A stretch of DNA of 64,000 nucleotides from Endothia cerciana (GCA_026119935.1 JALRMH010000010.1:372001-436000), one strand, 5' to 3'; counted from the first letter of the stretch, positions 44,577 to 57,451 are shown. Notes: generated by a model from the letters alone, not told the origin. A program made the numbers and translations.

Positions 44577-45442
44577 ATGTCTGACGAGACTCTTCCCAAG
44601 GCCACCTCTGGCATCAACTCTCTCACCCCTCGTGAGGGCGAGATCCTGGGCAAGGCCTGGGCTTGCTTGAAGACTGGTCCTCCCGAGGTAAGTTGAACAT
44701 CCTGCAAATTATCAGCGACGTTTCATCCCCTTCCCAAGGCACCACCACTCTCCAGTACGCATCATTTTGAGGCTCTCGTGTCTGGGACCCACCGTCAATA
44801 AGCTTTTGTCCTCCACCAACCCTCGATCACGCGTCACAATTCCCTGGTTTTGACGCGTTTGAGGCCGCACCCAAGCTCCATCGATGTCTCTCAGCTTTCC
44901 AACCAGCATTACAGCATTACCCAGCATCCCTCACGCCCAACAGCAGCTCATCTTTCCTCACCTTTGCACATCATGTTCACTCACAATCCCGTCACAAACA
45001 GATCGACTACGAGAAGCTCGCCGGTGAGTGCGGCATGAGCAACCACCGCTCTGCCGCCAACGCCTGGAGCGCCATCAAGAAGAAGATGGTCTGGTCCACC
45101 AACGCTGCTGCGGCTACCCCTACCAGTGCCGCCAAGTCTCCTGGCGGCAAGCGCAAGAAGGCTGTTGCTGCCAACAACGACAATGACGCTGCCGATGTCG
45201 AGTCAACCCCCACCAAGAAGGCCAAGGCCACGCCCCGCAAGACCCCTCGCAAGACTCCTGGCAGCAAGGTCACCAAGAAATCTGCTGCTACCGTCCCCCA
45301 GAGCTCTGACAACGAGCAGGACATCGCTGTTGACAACAAGGAGGTCAAGGATGAGTCTACTGTCGAGGACCAGCCTGATGTCGAGGACAAGCCTGCCATC
45401 AAGGGTGAGCCCGAGGCCGACGTCGAGTCTGATGGCACCTAA
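44577..45442 (+). CDS. Small Myb-like/SANT-type nuclear protein
   Basis: Two exons are inferred, 44577-44687 and 45002-45442, giving 183 aa; the intron is 314 nt, long for this organism. The N-terminal domain (LTPREGEILGKAWACLKTG, then IDYEKLAGECGMSNHRSAAN and AWSAIKKKM) is the fungal Myb-like fold that joins across the intron. The rest is Lys/Ala/Thr-rich (KKAKATPRKTPRKTPGSKV) and then acidic, a layout common in chromatin-associated proteins. DNA binding is inferred. The family of short fungal Myb-like proteins is large and mostly uncharacterised. Confidence 0.85.
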
Positions 45443-46779
45443 GGTGTTCGCTTCGTCCAAGCTTGGCTTGTTCTGACGTCACATCTCCGTTTTCTGGGCC
45501 GTTTCTTCTTCGAACCTGGATGCAAGGGGTCTTTGCTACGATATGGTGGCATGGATAGCACTGGCACACTTGTGGGGGGGAGGAGACTTTCGGGGCTTGG
45601 ATCTGGTGGACAGAGGACAGGGGCTTGATCTGGAAAGGTAGTTGTGATGGGGGTTTTTGTTTCCTTCTTAGGTCCGACGGATTTGAGAACTTGGTGCGTG
45701 ATGACATGTGGTGGATAACACACTCCAGAATTTCCGATGTGTCATTCATGAGTGCTTGTTTTGATGCCCAGGTACTTCTCGATGAAATGAGATTGACCTG
45801 ACCTGATGAGGAGCTAAAATCACTTTTTGCCTGCTGCCCTATCGTGACTGTGCTTCCTCATTTATCTCGACAAGTATCCAGTCTAAAACAATCAGCAGAC
45901 TGATAATGGTGAGCAAGCATCAATATGTGGCCAGAGGCATCAGTGGGAGGTACCTACCGTTGCTGCTGGTATGATGAGTTGACCCATACCTTGGCCCCTG
46001 GGCTGGCTTGTCTGATCAACACACCGCCAAGGGCAAGGAAGGTTGAGCGTATGGAGATTACTTCCAAGGGGCCTGCTAGGTCCAGTCTCGTCATTCATCT
46101 TGGGTAATCTTGATGATGTCGAGGTTGTCGCAAAGACAAGTATGAGACTACAATGCCCCGGAACGTCCACTCTCCCACGACTTGACACGTTACAATATGC
46201 CTAGCCACTGACCGGCCTCGCACTCGGGTATTTGACCATTTACTCGGGAGGCATCGCTGTAGTGATAGCACATAAGGGACAACACAAGCACCTGCGATAC
46301 AAAGAGGACAGGCTCCATATTTCAGGACCGAACAGTGTGTTCCCAACATTTCCTACGCCGAAATGATGGGTAGGCAAACAGGGTTTTTACTCAGCCCAGT
46401 GTCGGAGCCTACCGTACACAATCCAGAGTCTCGGGTTTGGCCAGGTTGTGATCAGAGTTTGCTAGCCCCCCCGTCTAGGCTTCTGTGTTGAGGAAACGTT
46501 GAATCTAAGCCTCCCGGCTACAGATTATCGCTAATTTTTCTGGGATAAATAAAAATAAAAATAAAAACTGAGATTACGAAGGCCCAACACCATCCAAAGC
46601 TCGGGTTGTCTAAGGGCTGAGATTGCCGGGAAGTGAATGAGTGTCTGTGCCCCAAACGTCCTTCATCCAACAAGAATGACATTAAGCTCCCTTCTGAGAC
46701 CGCAGTCTGGAACCTAATCTGCAGCTCTCCTCCCGGCTACGATCCTCAGCCGCCGTGAAGGCCCACCTCGCCATGGTAC
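45443..46779. other. Convergent intergenic region
   Basis: Lies between a plus-strand and a minus-strand 3' end. No gene is seen; an A/T-rich block (AAATAAAAATAAAAAT) is at about 46548-46565. Confidence 0.5.
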
Positions 46780-48173
46780 CTATGGGTTGTTAATGACGAC
46801 GCCTCCAGGAAGGGTCTCCATCCCTACAAAGATGAGATCAGCATTGTTCCGTCCTTGCTTATAACGGGAGTGAGCCGGGGGAACTCACAGCCTTCAATGT
46901 CCTCACTGACCACCTGTGCCTTGGTACATTGTTGTGCCACATCCGCAGTCTGCCTCGTGAGCTCACTGCACGTGTCGCCCGTGCACCTTGCGTCCAAGGC
47001 TCGCTGAAGGGCATCACCCTTCCAGCCAAACATGTAGTCTCCGTGTTGGGAGTATCCGGTCCTAACCACCACCCGGTTTAGAATGTGGCCACCGCATCCA
47101 GTCACTGGGCTCAGCGCTGAAAGGAGAACTTACACGTCACCCATCGAGTAGACAAGGGGCTGCGAACCATCTTCCGGCCACAAGTCTGGGTCATTAAAGC
47201 CCGTGGTGTCCCACATGACCTCGTACATGAGTTGCGGAAGGCGTACAGGATGTGAAGCGGGACATTCTCCGGTGGACTCGAAGGTCCCGGTGGCCGGGTA
47301 GGCAATGTGGCTCTTGTGATCGGGACTGTCGACGTTCACACCGTCCCAGCAGCTGAACAAAGGAGAAGGTTCATCAGCAAAGTTATCGTTGCAGGAAAGA
47401 AGGAGATGCTGAGGACGACCCACGTTGGAAATGTGATAGTCGTACGAATGCCACCGCCACACATGCCGGTGGGCAGAGACTGGGTGTCGTTGCCCGTGCA
47501 CGGGGCCCCGCCGAAGGGGTTCTGCTGCTTGTTGCTGAAGCAGCGGTGGCAGAGCTGGCGCTGCTCATCCTCTCCCGACCTCAAGGTTGGATCACCGACG
47601 AGCATCCGGAAGCCCTAGAGGAGAAATGGTTAGTGAATCATCCAGTAATTGCCTTTGGGCATGAGATGAGAAAAAGAAAAAAGAAAAAAAAAAGAAAAAG
47701 AGTCAACATGGCTAGGTTTTGCTTACCGGCTTGAAGGCAGTGACGTTCGTCACGCCATCGTACGGTGGGATATAATACACAGTGATCCCCTCGTTTCCCT
47801 CTAGCCCCAGGTTGACCATCTGAGGGACTCGTTTGAAAGTGCCGTTGCGTGCCCGGAAGTACAAGTTGGCGGTCCAGTAGTTCGAGAAGTCCTCGCTGAA
47901 CGTACAGCTCGTGCAGGTAGATGCCGTCGAGGGATCAGGATCGACGGGCTCCATGGTCACGTTGAAGGAATTCCCACCAACGACCTGGTGAGCATGGGGG
48001 GATCCAATCATCCCAGGGTTGACCAGCGGGTCAATCCTCTCGACCACGAGCTTGGAGCAGCCGAATCTCATCATTGCTGCGGTTGCACAGCAGCCTTCCG
48101 GCGGGGTAGGGTTCTGGGCTGAAGCTCCATCTGCGAGGAGCAGAGCAGCTAAAGCGAGTAGCATCGAAGCCAT
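46780..48173 (-). CDS. Secreted DUF1996 protein
   Basis: Five exons are inferred: 48173-47727, 47614-47424, 47352-47134, 47061-46889 and 46823-46780, giving 357 aa, with every junction in frame. A signal peptide (MASMLLALAALLLADGASAQ) is followed by the DUF1996 domain: MMRFGCSKLVVERIDPLVNP, PGMIGSPHAHQVVGGNSF, CTSCTFSEDFSNYWTANLYF, a GFRMLVGDP block, CWDGVNVDSPDHKSHIAYP and TGYSQHGDYMFGWKGDALQR. The last exon completes DIEGWMETLPGG, a typical family ending. Conserved His and Cys residues are present. Function of the family is not established; it is secreted and widespread in plant-associated fungi. Intron 1 holds a long pyrimidine tract. Confidence 0.92.
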
Positions 48174-51100
48174 GCTTGTATTTGTCAAATTGACCAAGGA
48201 TCCTCTTGGTGGCCTGGTGGTTCGCGTGGAGATTGCTCTTAGGCAAATGCCGCGAAGCAGCTGAAGGCCACCCCAGAGTGACTGAAAGTCGTTTACTACT
48301 TATAATCGGCGATGGGTGCCCCAGGTTGGTACGGATGATTTCTTCTTCCACAGCATCTCTAAGGATCGGTCCAACTGCCGGCATTTGATATGAAAATGGC
48401 TAAATGCACATTTATGAGAATTTCGAGCAAGAACGTTGATTGGTCGTGCCATGATTGCTGTCATATATTATCTCCGCGTCACTATACTTGTGCCCTATCT
48501 AGGTGTGGAGAAGACGAATTACACCCAAGAAGGACGTTGGATGAGAGGTATCATTAGAAAAATGGATTTCCATGTTCTCTCCCTCTTCCTAAAAGGGGAG
48601 AAGAAGACACCTGGCGGGGGGAGAATCGTACAAGATACGAAGGATGAGAATGGGCAGAATTGAGGTGAAAAACGAATGAGTAAAGAGTGTTGGCTGTTGG
48701 GATCTAAAAGAAGGATATCAATGGAATTTAGTCTCGGACACAACTCTAGATCCGGGGCTCGACTCATAGCCGTCTTAACGGCCATCTTGACAGTTATCAA
48801 CGAGTAGATGCAAGAGCTCTGAAGACCATTGTGGAAATAACGTGATTACTTCAGTCAGAAAGTAACAAGTGCGACAAGGTTGAAGCTATATTATTTTGTC
48901 GGTTTCATAGGCGACGCTATCTTACATCTTCTGAAGTCATCGTCAAAACATCTGTCCGCCTGGTCCTGCCCAAACTTCTGCGGCCATAGGTACTCCGGAC
49001 CGCAAGAATTATCGTCGGGTTATCCTCAAACCAGGTGCCAGGATGCAACACAGAATTCGTCTATTGGAATAGTTGCCATATGAAATTGGTATCCCGATTG
49101 GTCCCGTCTCCCGCTTGTGAGGGTGTCATGCTATGAGCAGTGCAATCACATTACCACAGTCGGACGAGAGGTGCTTGGAGCAACACACAAGGCGCTGGTC
49201 ATCGAGCGCGCCATTTCCTGCCCTGTGTGAGTGCGTGGTGCACAAGAGGATGGAGCCCTGGGCAGTGATATCATTCCCGGAGCGAGCAAGGGGCCGCTGT
49301 ACACGCGATGCTGGCGACAGCATATCTCCAGCAGAGATAACGATGTGTCCATCGCGCTGGGTTTGGTGACCCGGTGCGTTCCACTTCTGCGGCGCCAATG
49401 CTTTGTTCAAGATGTAGTGGCAATGAGGGCTCTTCCGTGACCAACCTTCAGCGTCCAGCCGTTGACGACGTCGCCATCCCGGCCGTGAGATGTTACGTCG
49501 CGAAAGGGTTCACGCACGCGCTGCCTACGTGCTTTGGATGACAATGTCTTCCTCATTGTCGCCTCCTTGGACTCGACCTGACGGCCACCTGGGTAGGTTT
49601 GATCCACTTCGCCATCCCCATCTTGGCGCCATATCCGCCTAAGCTCCTCTCCCGCGGGCCGTGGCGGACGTAGCTGCTAGAAGCTGGAACCGGAGCCGTG
49701 ATTTCGCCGTGCTCTCTTTGGGCGGGAGATGTGCAGACTGTAAGGGCCTATTTTACGGTCTGCAGACAACCTGCATTCAACCTGATGGGAGGTTTATCCT
49801 CCACTCCTACGAAGAGTGGCAGCCCTAACCCTCATCGCATTATATAGTCCCATCTAATCGCCCCAACATCACCTCGAGCCTTAGCAAAGCAACGAACGAT
49901 TCGCCTGTTTGGGAACTCAACCCAGCCCGCCGACTCGAATATCAGCCCTTGGCAATACTGGAAGTCGGCGCCGTACTTAAAGATCCGACACACAAGGTCG
50001 CACGACATTGAAGGAACATGAGACGCCCCAGCAAACGCCACACCACAATATTCCGCCCCCGCGGACCAAATCCGGTCTGGCGTGGAAGACAGGGCCTGGA
50101 AGACCACAGATAACAACGCCCGACATGATTGGAGAGCATCTTCTGGGGGGATCAAGGGCCCTGATAACGACAAGCCATCGCTGTGAGCGGGTTTGGGAGG
50201 GAGTGGCCTCAGAATACGTCAACAGTCGGAGGGCCAAGACGGCGCTCAACTCTCAATCCGGCTATAACTCTCTGACCTCGCATGCTAGGTAGCGACTGCT
50301 GCAGCCAGACGTTTACACCTGGGCGAATTCTGAGAGACGAGGTGACACGGGGAAAGCCTGTGCGGGCAGGCGAAAGCGTCCGGACGGCTGAAGACAATGT
50401 CAAGCTTCTTGTCAGCCCCATGGATCATAGCCTGACGTTGGGCCAAGCTTTGCTAGACCCAGCCAGGTTCCACTTCCCCAGAAAAGCCAAGACATCGCCG
50501 TCGTGGGTGGATTCGACGGTATTCAACGTCGGTAATGGCTCGCCGTCCACAGCCAGACAGCTGACAGCCTTGGCGGGCTTGGACTGAGAAACCTCAGCAT
50601 GCTGGGGCAGTATTCCGCACAGCACGGAATGCACGTCAAGAACGTGTCCCTGCATGGAACGCCCTGCAATAGTGTGATAATGCTCAACTGCCACGAGGCT
50701 TGTGTATCATTGATACGGCCTGTCGGGAACCAATAGGACTCGGCCCCAGCAAGGCAGCCATGGTCACGGTGCCCGCGCCATCATTGAAGAACGTAGCCAT
50801 GCCATGACAACCTCAAATTAGCACACGCCTTGCTCTGCCCGTCGTCGTCGCTCTCTTATCGCACCGACCGGAGGACTTCGCAGGCTGTTCCATGACCCTT
50901 TATCTAATGCTCGGGGGTACTCGGCTGGCTGCTTCCGGGGGGGAAGGGGGGACACTTCTCTCGGACTGGTCTGGTGGCTTCCTCGATGTCTACGTCTGTA
51001 TTACCGACCTAGTTGTATCCGAATCCCAGTTCCTCGCTAATAAGAAAATGAAAGACCTAGGACGCCGGACGCTCCTAACTAGAGGGCACCGATAAGACGT

Positions 51101-51718
51101 CGGATATGGTCACCACAACACCTCATTATTGGCTTCGGTCATCTCTTGGCGAGAATCTGACTGGCTTGTAGTGCTCCGCCCAGGGGGAACTAGGATCAAC
51201 ACGACCCTCTTTGTGCAAGCAAAAGCCTAGCCGATGCGGCCTAGGATCCCAGCCATGTCCACGAAGTAAATTCTCCCCTTGACTGGCATGCCATCACCCT
51301 CGGACGCTAGCAATCTCGATGCTGTGGTAGGTACTCATCCGTCAGCGCTTGTTAAACCACGGATCAGCCCGTACTACCTCCATGCCCAATGCAACCGAGA
51401 TCCCACGGACGTACCACCCACGCCAACCTTCCATGGGGCCCACCATCTCTCACTCCTTGGGCCGAGCCCGAGGACTAGGGCCTTGCAGCTACCCCTGCCT
51501 CAGTTCTTATCCGCGTCCTTGAAAAGGAGCTGGGTCGCGCAGATACATTCTCGAGAATCTGCCGCGTCTTACTTCTCCGTTTACGCGAGCGCGTGGGATC
51601 GACTGTCAGCGGGTTGTTCTTCTCCCGCAAGGCTCCGAGATTGACGCCGTACCAACACTACTTCACCCGTTGTGAAAGGGCTGATATAAGAAGCAAGCGG
51701 CTTGAGTCAAGACTGAAA
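48174..51718. other. Gene-poor 3.5 kb
   Basis: No gene is recognised. Short frames (for example minus 49832-50173) lack recognisable domains. The region includes the divergent promoters of the DUF1996 and ammonium transporter genes, and a few GATA-type motifs. Confidence 0.45.
51090..51096 (+). promoter_or_regulatory. GATA-factor motif (CGATAAG) upstream of ammonium transporter
   Basis: CGATAAG matches the HGATAR site used by fungal nitrogen GATA regulators (AreA/NIT2 type). An inverted copy is at 50855-50861, and a weaker CTTATCC at 51506-51512. The distance to the ATG is 620 bp, so the role is inferred only. Confidence 0.3.
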
Positions 51719-53323
51719 ATGTCTGACAACAGCACAGACACACCAGTCTGGTGGACACCGTCCTCGCCGACGGGCAGTGGTAGGTGAACGCCTCCTCATT
51801 GGGAGCCAATTCTCATTTTCCAGACACCGCCTGTGGAGCTTGCTGGGACACTGCTTCTTTGCCACAAAGGACTCTATCTTCTGACCACCCTTCTTCTCAC
51901 AGGTGACAATGCGTGGCAGCTCACAGCAGCCTCTCTCGTCGCCCTCCAATCCGTGCCTGGCCTCGTGGTGCTGTACGCGGGTCTCGTGAAGAAGAAATGG
52001 GCCATAAACAGTGCCTTCATGGCCTTCTACGCCTTCGCCGCCGTGCTCGTCTGCTGGGTTCTCTGGGGCTACGAGGCCGCCTTCGGCGAGTACATGCTGC
52101 CGTTTGTGGGCAGGCCCAACAACGTCCTGGGCATTGATACCATGCTGAAGCAGTCCTATCTCCCGTCCATCGGGGTCGGCCAGGAGTTCCCGCTCGCAAC
52201 CATGGTCTACTTCCAGTTCGTCTTCGCGGCTATCACGCTCGTCCTGGTCGCCGGTGCGTTTCTGTGCCGCATGAACTTCTACGCCTGGATGATCTTCGTG
52301 CCCCTCTGGCTCACGCTGAGCTACGTTGTCGGCGCGTATTCCCTCTGGGGTGGCGGCTTCCTGTACAACCTCGGCACGATTGATTACTCCGGCGGCTACG
52401 TGATTCACCTCTCGTCGGGAACGGCGGGCTTCATCGGGTCATACTGGGTTGGGCCGCGCCTGGCCAAGGACCGCGAGGACGCTCGGCCCAACAATATCCT
52501 CACCGTGCTCATCGGCGCTGGCATCCTCTGGATCGGCTGGAACGGCTTCAACGGCGGCGACCCGTACTCCGCCTCCGCCGACGCTGGCGTGGCCGTCCTC
52601 AACACGAACCTGTGCACCGCCGTCTCCCTGCTGACCTGGACGGTCTGTGACATGATCTACTACAAGAAGCCGTCCGTCATCGGCGCCGTCAACGGCATGA
52701 TCACCGGCCTCGTCGCCATCACCCCGGCCGCCGGCGTCGTGGCGGGCTGGGGCGCGATCCTCCTCGGCGTGGGCTCCGGCTCCATCCCCTGGTTCACGAT
52801 GAACATCCTCGGCAAGCTGGGCTTCTTCGAGCGCCACTTCGACGACACGCTCGGCATCACGCACACGCACATGGTGGCCGGGTTCGTCGGCGGCTTCGGC
52901 ACGGGCCTGTGGGCGACCGTCGACGGCTGCGCGGCGTTCGGCCTGACGAACCCCGGCGGCGCGGTCGCGGGCAACGGGATCCAGCTGGGCTACCAGATGG
53001 CGGGCGCCATGTTCATCATCGGCTGGAACCTGGTGTGGACGAGCCTGATCATGCTGTTCATCAAGCACGTCCTGCGCATCCCGCTGCGCATGAGCGAGGA
53101 CGACCTCATCAAGGGCGACGACGCCATCCACGGCGAGGAGGCGTATGTCTTCGGGCCCTGTGAGGCGCATGACCCTGAGTCGGGATATATACAGGGCCAT
53201 GCCGTCGCCGGTACCACTGGGCAGAGCGGCGAGCTGGGGCTCGGTGGGAGTCACCATGTGGATACCACACCTGGGGGGACGGAGAAGGTCCGGACCAAGA
53301 ACGGTGCAGCAACCGAGCTCTGA
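51719..53323 (+). CDS. Ammonium transporter (Amt/Mep family)
   Basis: Plasma-membrane ammonium uptake. Two exons are inferred, 51719-51779 and 51903-53323, giving 493 aa, with a GTAGGT donor and CAG acceptor. Eleven hydrophobic segments are expected from the sequence. Family marks are SLVALQSVPGLVVLYAGLVK, the signature DYSGGYVIHLSSGTAGFIGS with the first pore His, GWNGFNGGDPYSASADAG, and the second pore His in THTHMVAGFVGGFGTGLWA. The cytosolic C-terminus contains RIPLRMSEDDLIKGDDAIHG, the regulatory tail typical of fungal Mep/Mea proteins. The short first exon supplies the extracellular N-terminus; a start inside the intron would lose it. Nitrogen control through GATA sites is possible. Confidence 0.95.
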
Positions 53324-53697
53324 GTGTCGATGGAGAGGGGGATGGAGATGGGGGCTTTGCTGGTCCGAACGCTGCCGTGGGAACGACTTGATATTTCATT
53401 CCTGATGTCTGGTGCTGTCGAGGTGCTCCATTGCGGGAAAATGGCATGCTGTAGGAAGCCTCACAAGGCCAGGTACTGTTGAAGACTAATCAGCTGTTCT
53501 GCATGTTCCCACATGTTCTTCTACATGAAATATATACCCAAAACTCGATTTCACTCTCCAGCATACTTGTCCAGATATTTCTATTTTTTAGACGAGGCTA
53601 CTTCATTAAGCAGTTTTTGGAGGAAAGAGACGGATTCTTAAGCACCGTGGCAGTCCAAACGTTGAAGCGAAGGCAAAGATCACATCCAAAAAACACC
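53324..53697. other. Convergent 3' regions
   Basis: The spacer holds the 3' ends of the ammonium transporter and the hydrolase gene; no gene is seen. Confidence 0.5.
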
Positions 53698-55712
53698 CTA
53701 TTTTCCTTGGGTATCAGGCTGCGCACCGGCGCCCTTCTCCTGCTCCTCGGATGGCGTCGCCGCGGCGGTTCCTTCCGGCGTCTTGCCACCCTCGGTCTTG
53801 GTTTCTGCCTCCTGCGTCTGCTCGCTTGCCGGTGCGGTAGTGGTATCCTCCGAGGCGCTCGGCTTCTCCTTCCTGGAGAACAGGCTGACCTTCGGCATGT
53901 TCATACTAGGCATCGACGGCATGCTTGGCGCCGGGATGGTGGGCAGCCTCGACGGGAAGTATCCCTTCACTGACGAGCCGGCCTGTGACACACCGGTGCC
54001 AGCGTTCTGCGCGATACCCATGAGGTATGCCATGTAGGTTTGCTTGTCCTTGAGTTCAGTCTCGCCTGTGATCTCCTCGCCGTCGTCCGGCAGGGGAACA
54101 AGGGATGCTGCTGCGGCGATGTCGAGGGGTGACTCGTCCGGCAATTCGTTGTCCTCGGCGTCTTCAGCCCCCGCCTTCTCATTGTCACCCTCCTGGCCTT
54201 CCACCTCAACGCCTTCGTCGGTCGCCTTGATCTTGGTCTCCGCGGAGTCGGCCGGCTCGGGCTGGGTGATCTTCGGGTCGTCGACAATCCTAGAGTCGTC
54301 GTTGAACCAGGTGGCAGCGAGCTTGCCCGACTTCTCCACCATGAGCTGGTAATCCTCGTTCTTGTCCGTTTGGAACATGCTCATGTGCGCCTGGATCTCG
54401 TCATCCACATTCCTGATGACATGCCTCGAGAACAGGTTGGCGGCCGGCTGGTCGTCCGCGGGCACGGCGCAGAACGTCCTCTCGGGGACGAAATACCCGC
54501 CGCTCCAGTACCCGTTCTCGCCCATCGACGCATAGATGTCGTGCATGCCCACGCCCCCGAGTCCCGCCAGCCGCTCGAGCCGCTTGCCGAGCTCCTGCTG
54601 CTTCGTCAGCACGCCGACGAAGGTGAAGTGGTCGCTCAGCCACGCGAACGACTGCCCGACGTTGCCCCGGTTGATGTAGGCCAGGCCCTGCCCGACGCGG
54701 TCCAGGCCCTGCTGGTACCCCTCGACGAGGTCCTGCCTCTTGAGGCTCCGCGCCTTCTGCGCGGCGTCCATGAGCTTCTGCCGGTGCACGTACGCCGCCA
54801 CCCCGCCCGCCGCTATCGCGCCCACCGTCCCCGTGCGCACCGCCACCAGCTGCCAGGTCTTCCAGGCGGCGGGCCCCGCGATGGCGCCGGCGCCGGCCGC
54901 CGAGGAGCGGGACGCAGGCCTGGGCAGCGAGCTGGCGCCGCGCTTGAGCGCCATGCCGAGCCCGGCGGGTGCGGCGGAGAGCGCGGTCATGACATTCCAG
55001 ACGCTCGAGACCTTCTGGTAGTTTGAGAAGGCACCGTAGACGAAGAGGGAGCGGGCGAGGCCGTTGAAGGGCGTATCGAAGGTCAGGATTCCCTGAATCA
55101 GCGGGCAAAGCGGCGCGTCGGGGTCGTCCGCGGTGGCACGCTCGTTGAGAAGTTGGAAGAGGGCCTCGCTGGCGACGAAGCCACTGTGTACATGTCAAAC
55201 GGGTTGTCCTAGCAGGGACCTGGAAGGGGGAAATATCTCACCCCATGGAGTGCGCGACGAGTATGACGCCCACTTGTCTGTCATTTGGCGGCCATGGCTT
55301 CTCAAGCTGGGCTTTCCTAATCTCCATCACCCTTCCTCTCAGCCTAAGCCAGCGACGCGTTAGCATTCTTCTGAGACTGGGGTGTCGTTGATGGCAAGGA
55401 TACCATTCTAGAAAGTTGGTGCTGGCTTCAGCCAGCTCTCCTTTTGTCGCATATTTTGGGTAAACCACAGATTCGACCTTGACATCGGGCAGCTGGCTGC
55501 TCACAGTGCGCTTCAGGTCCTACATTCTGGTTCAGCCTTGAGAATTCCTCGGGCAGAGGGAAGCGGACTAATTACCTCTGGAAAATGGCCGAAGCTGTCA
55601 TCACTTCCCTACTTATTATATCGAGATGAGTACTCAAGTCCTTGAATGACCATAACACGCCGCAACATACCTTGAATCCATGAACAAAGCAGAGCAAAAG
55701 CGTTCGTGACAT
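53698..55712 (-). CDS. Alpha/beta hydrolase (DUF676/lipase-like), 592 aa
   Basis: Five exons are inferred: 55712-55671, 55608-55576, 55519-55404, 55343-55242 and 55183-53698. The first four are tiny (42, 33, 116 and 102 nt), and splicing assembles the catalytic core. The oxyanion-loop motif is LLLCFVHGFKGSDDSFGHFP and the nucleophile Ser96 is in GVILVAHSMGGFVASE; a strand with LTFDTPFNGLARSLF follows. A hydrophobic stretch at about 220-240 (VRTGTVGAIAAGGVAAYV) may insert in a membrane. A long acidic/Pro/Ser tail (AETKIKATDEGVEVEGQEGD) ends the protein. Substrate is unknown; a serine esterase or lipase role is inferred from the motifs. The His and third acid of the triad were not placed with confidence. 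Confidence 0.88.
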
Positions 55713-56709
55713 CTTGACAGCCTGATACGGCAATCCTGGGGGGGCGATCTCAGCGATATGAAGATAGATATGTCAATAATAATGCGTGGACCAACTCAAA
55801 ACAAGTAGGGGTTCGCATATGTCCAGAGGGGAAGGTATCATAGGTATAAGATGCATTGACCAGGGGGGATAATATAAAACATCGATCGAAATAACCTCCT
55901 GATCGTTATTTTGTCCAGAATCGAAGAATGAGGTCAGCCACACCTGCCCAGGCTGTCTGTCTGGTGTTGCTCAAGGTTCCATCATCCGTGGCGTGTGACG
56001 AGCCACAAACGTCATCGCACGACGTCACCTAGGAGGATGCCTCTTCACCCTCCCTCCGCCATCGCCCCCTCCCCCCTCCCCAAAAAATTCGTGTGGTCTG
56101 CTCTCGCTCGGCTCAAAGGGGTAGAGCAACAAAAAATATTCTTATTTTATTTCTAAATATGGTGAGCCAAGATACAAGCGGGACAAGGATGACAGGCTTT
56201 CAGCACATCGATGTAGCCGCCCAAAAACCTGCTTTCTGGCGCGCTAGTGAGGCAGACAAACCCGAACATCGTCGGACACGGCATGCCGAGGCCATTCCGG
56301 TCCCAGCGCTCCGGTGTTTGGCCCAACAACTACCTCTCATCAGCCGGCTCAGCTTCCGGAGCCGGCGCGCGCGCAGACCCGAACGCTTCTGGGAGACGCG
56401 ACCCGCGTGGGCGAGAAGAAAACCCAGTGATGAGATGGGACTGCCGAGGGCCTCGGCCGCAGGCCCTGTCATCACTACGTCGGAAGACTGAGGAGCTCGT
56501 GTTCATGAGACTGGTGGTGGGAGCTGGTGAGGGAGGGACAGGTGACACGCGGGTAGTATTTATAGATCCGGGTCTCCCTCGTCCCTGGGGGTTGGTACGG
56601 GTCCTACGATACAGCTTCCCTTCCTGGATACACTATGTCTGGATCCTCACGGAACCAGTGTGCTCCGAGCCTGTCCACCGTAGTAAGGCCCAACCCGTCG
56701 AGATCATGG
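55713..56709. other. Intergenic
   Basis: Holds the hydrolase promoter. A C-rich block near 56060-56085 is present. The long plus-strand frame at 56247-56990 lacks protein character and largely mirrors the 2EXR gene. Confidence 0.45.
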
Positions 56710-57451
56710 TCAAACAAAATCCGTTCTGCAGGTTGAAACTGAAGAGCCCTCCTCGTTCCCCACGTCAACGGCCCATCCCAGCCTGCGCAGCTCTTTCCTC
56801 GCCCGGATCGGAAGCAGATGGCCCAAGTCTCTCTCAGAAGTGTCCTCCGTGCCGCCACCATCCCCCTCCTGGGTCTCGAGATCTCCAAATATCAGTATCT
56901 CACGGGGTTCCTCAAACATGTAGTGTGCCGATATGGGCAGGTACAATGTGTTGTCCCATTGGAACCTCCACCAGATCTGCGGCAGCATGATGCGCCGACA
57001 CGCGATCTTTTGTGCGTATTCTCCTGTTGGAAAGATGCTTGATGCGCTTTAGCATGGTTCCAAACAGGTGGTGAAAGTCACCGTTGGCTACCCATCTAGT
57101 TGTGTCACCGGCGACCGTGTGCTCCGCCTTCAGGCTCGAGTTGACAAGCACCACGTCATTTTCCGGGTTAATATACCGCACCGCGCATCTTCACCTTCAC
57201 TGTACATGCCATCGGTAGATAGGCACGGTCAGTGTATAACGTGCCAATGCCTGCATTCGGGACTCTTGAGCAGATTGAGAGGGCGAGGGGGTTGCGCTGC
57301 GGTGACCAGTCTGAGACCAGTAACTTTCATGTTTGTCGCCCATGCCAACCCTCAGCAGCCGGGGTTCCTCCATTGTCGCGTTCCATATCTTGAGTTGCAG
57401 CTCCTTCGGCAGCAGAGCAAACTGCGGGAAGCTGTCGCTTGTGACCGCCAT
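56710..57451 (-). pseudogene. 2EXR-domain protein with two in-frame TGA codons
   Basis: From ATG at 57451 the frame gives the 2EXR opening FPQFALLPKELQLKIWNATM and EPRLLRV, then ESRMQALARYTLTV. TGA occurs at 57197-57199 and again two codons later, yet the same frame continues with the conserved RYINPENDVVLVNSS. A good 58-nt intron (57081-57024; GTGACT donor, AACAG acceptor) then joins to EYAQKIACRRIMLPQIWWRF and YMFEEPREILIFGD, ending at TGA near 56710. No intron of plausible size removes the two TGA codons. The family is common in fungi and its function is unknown. It may be a recent pseudogene. Confidence 0.6.

Noticed and set aside
51833..51902. An upstream in-frame ATG extension of the ammonium transporter
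   Set aside because: This sequence has donor and acceptor ends of an intron, and the short exon at 51719 supplies a better N-terminus.
56247..56990. A 247-codon plus-strand frame
   Set aside because: Composition is Pro/Arg/Ser-rich without domain marks and it overlaps the 2EXR gene on the other strand, whose motifs are clear.
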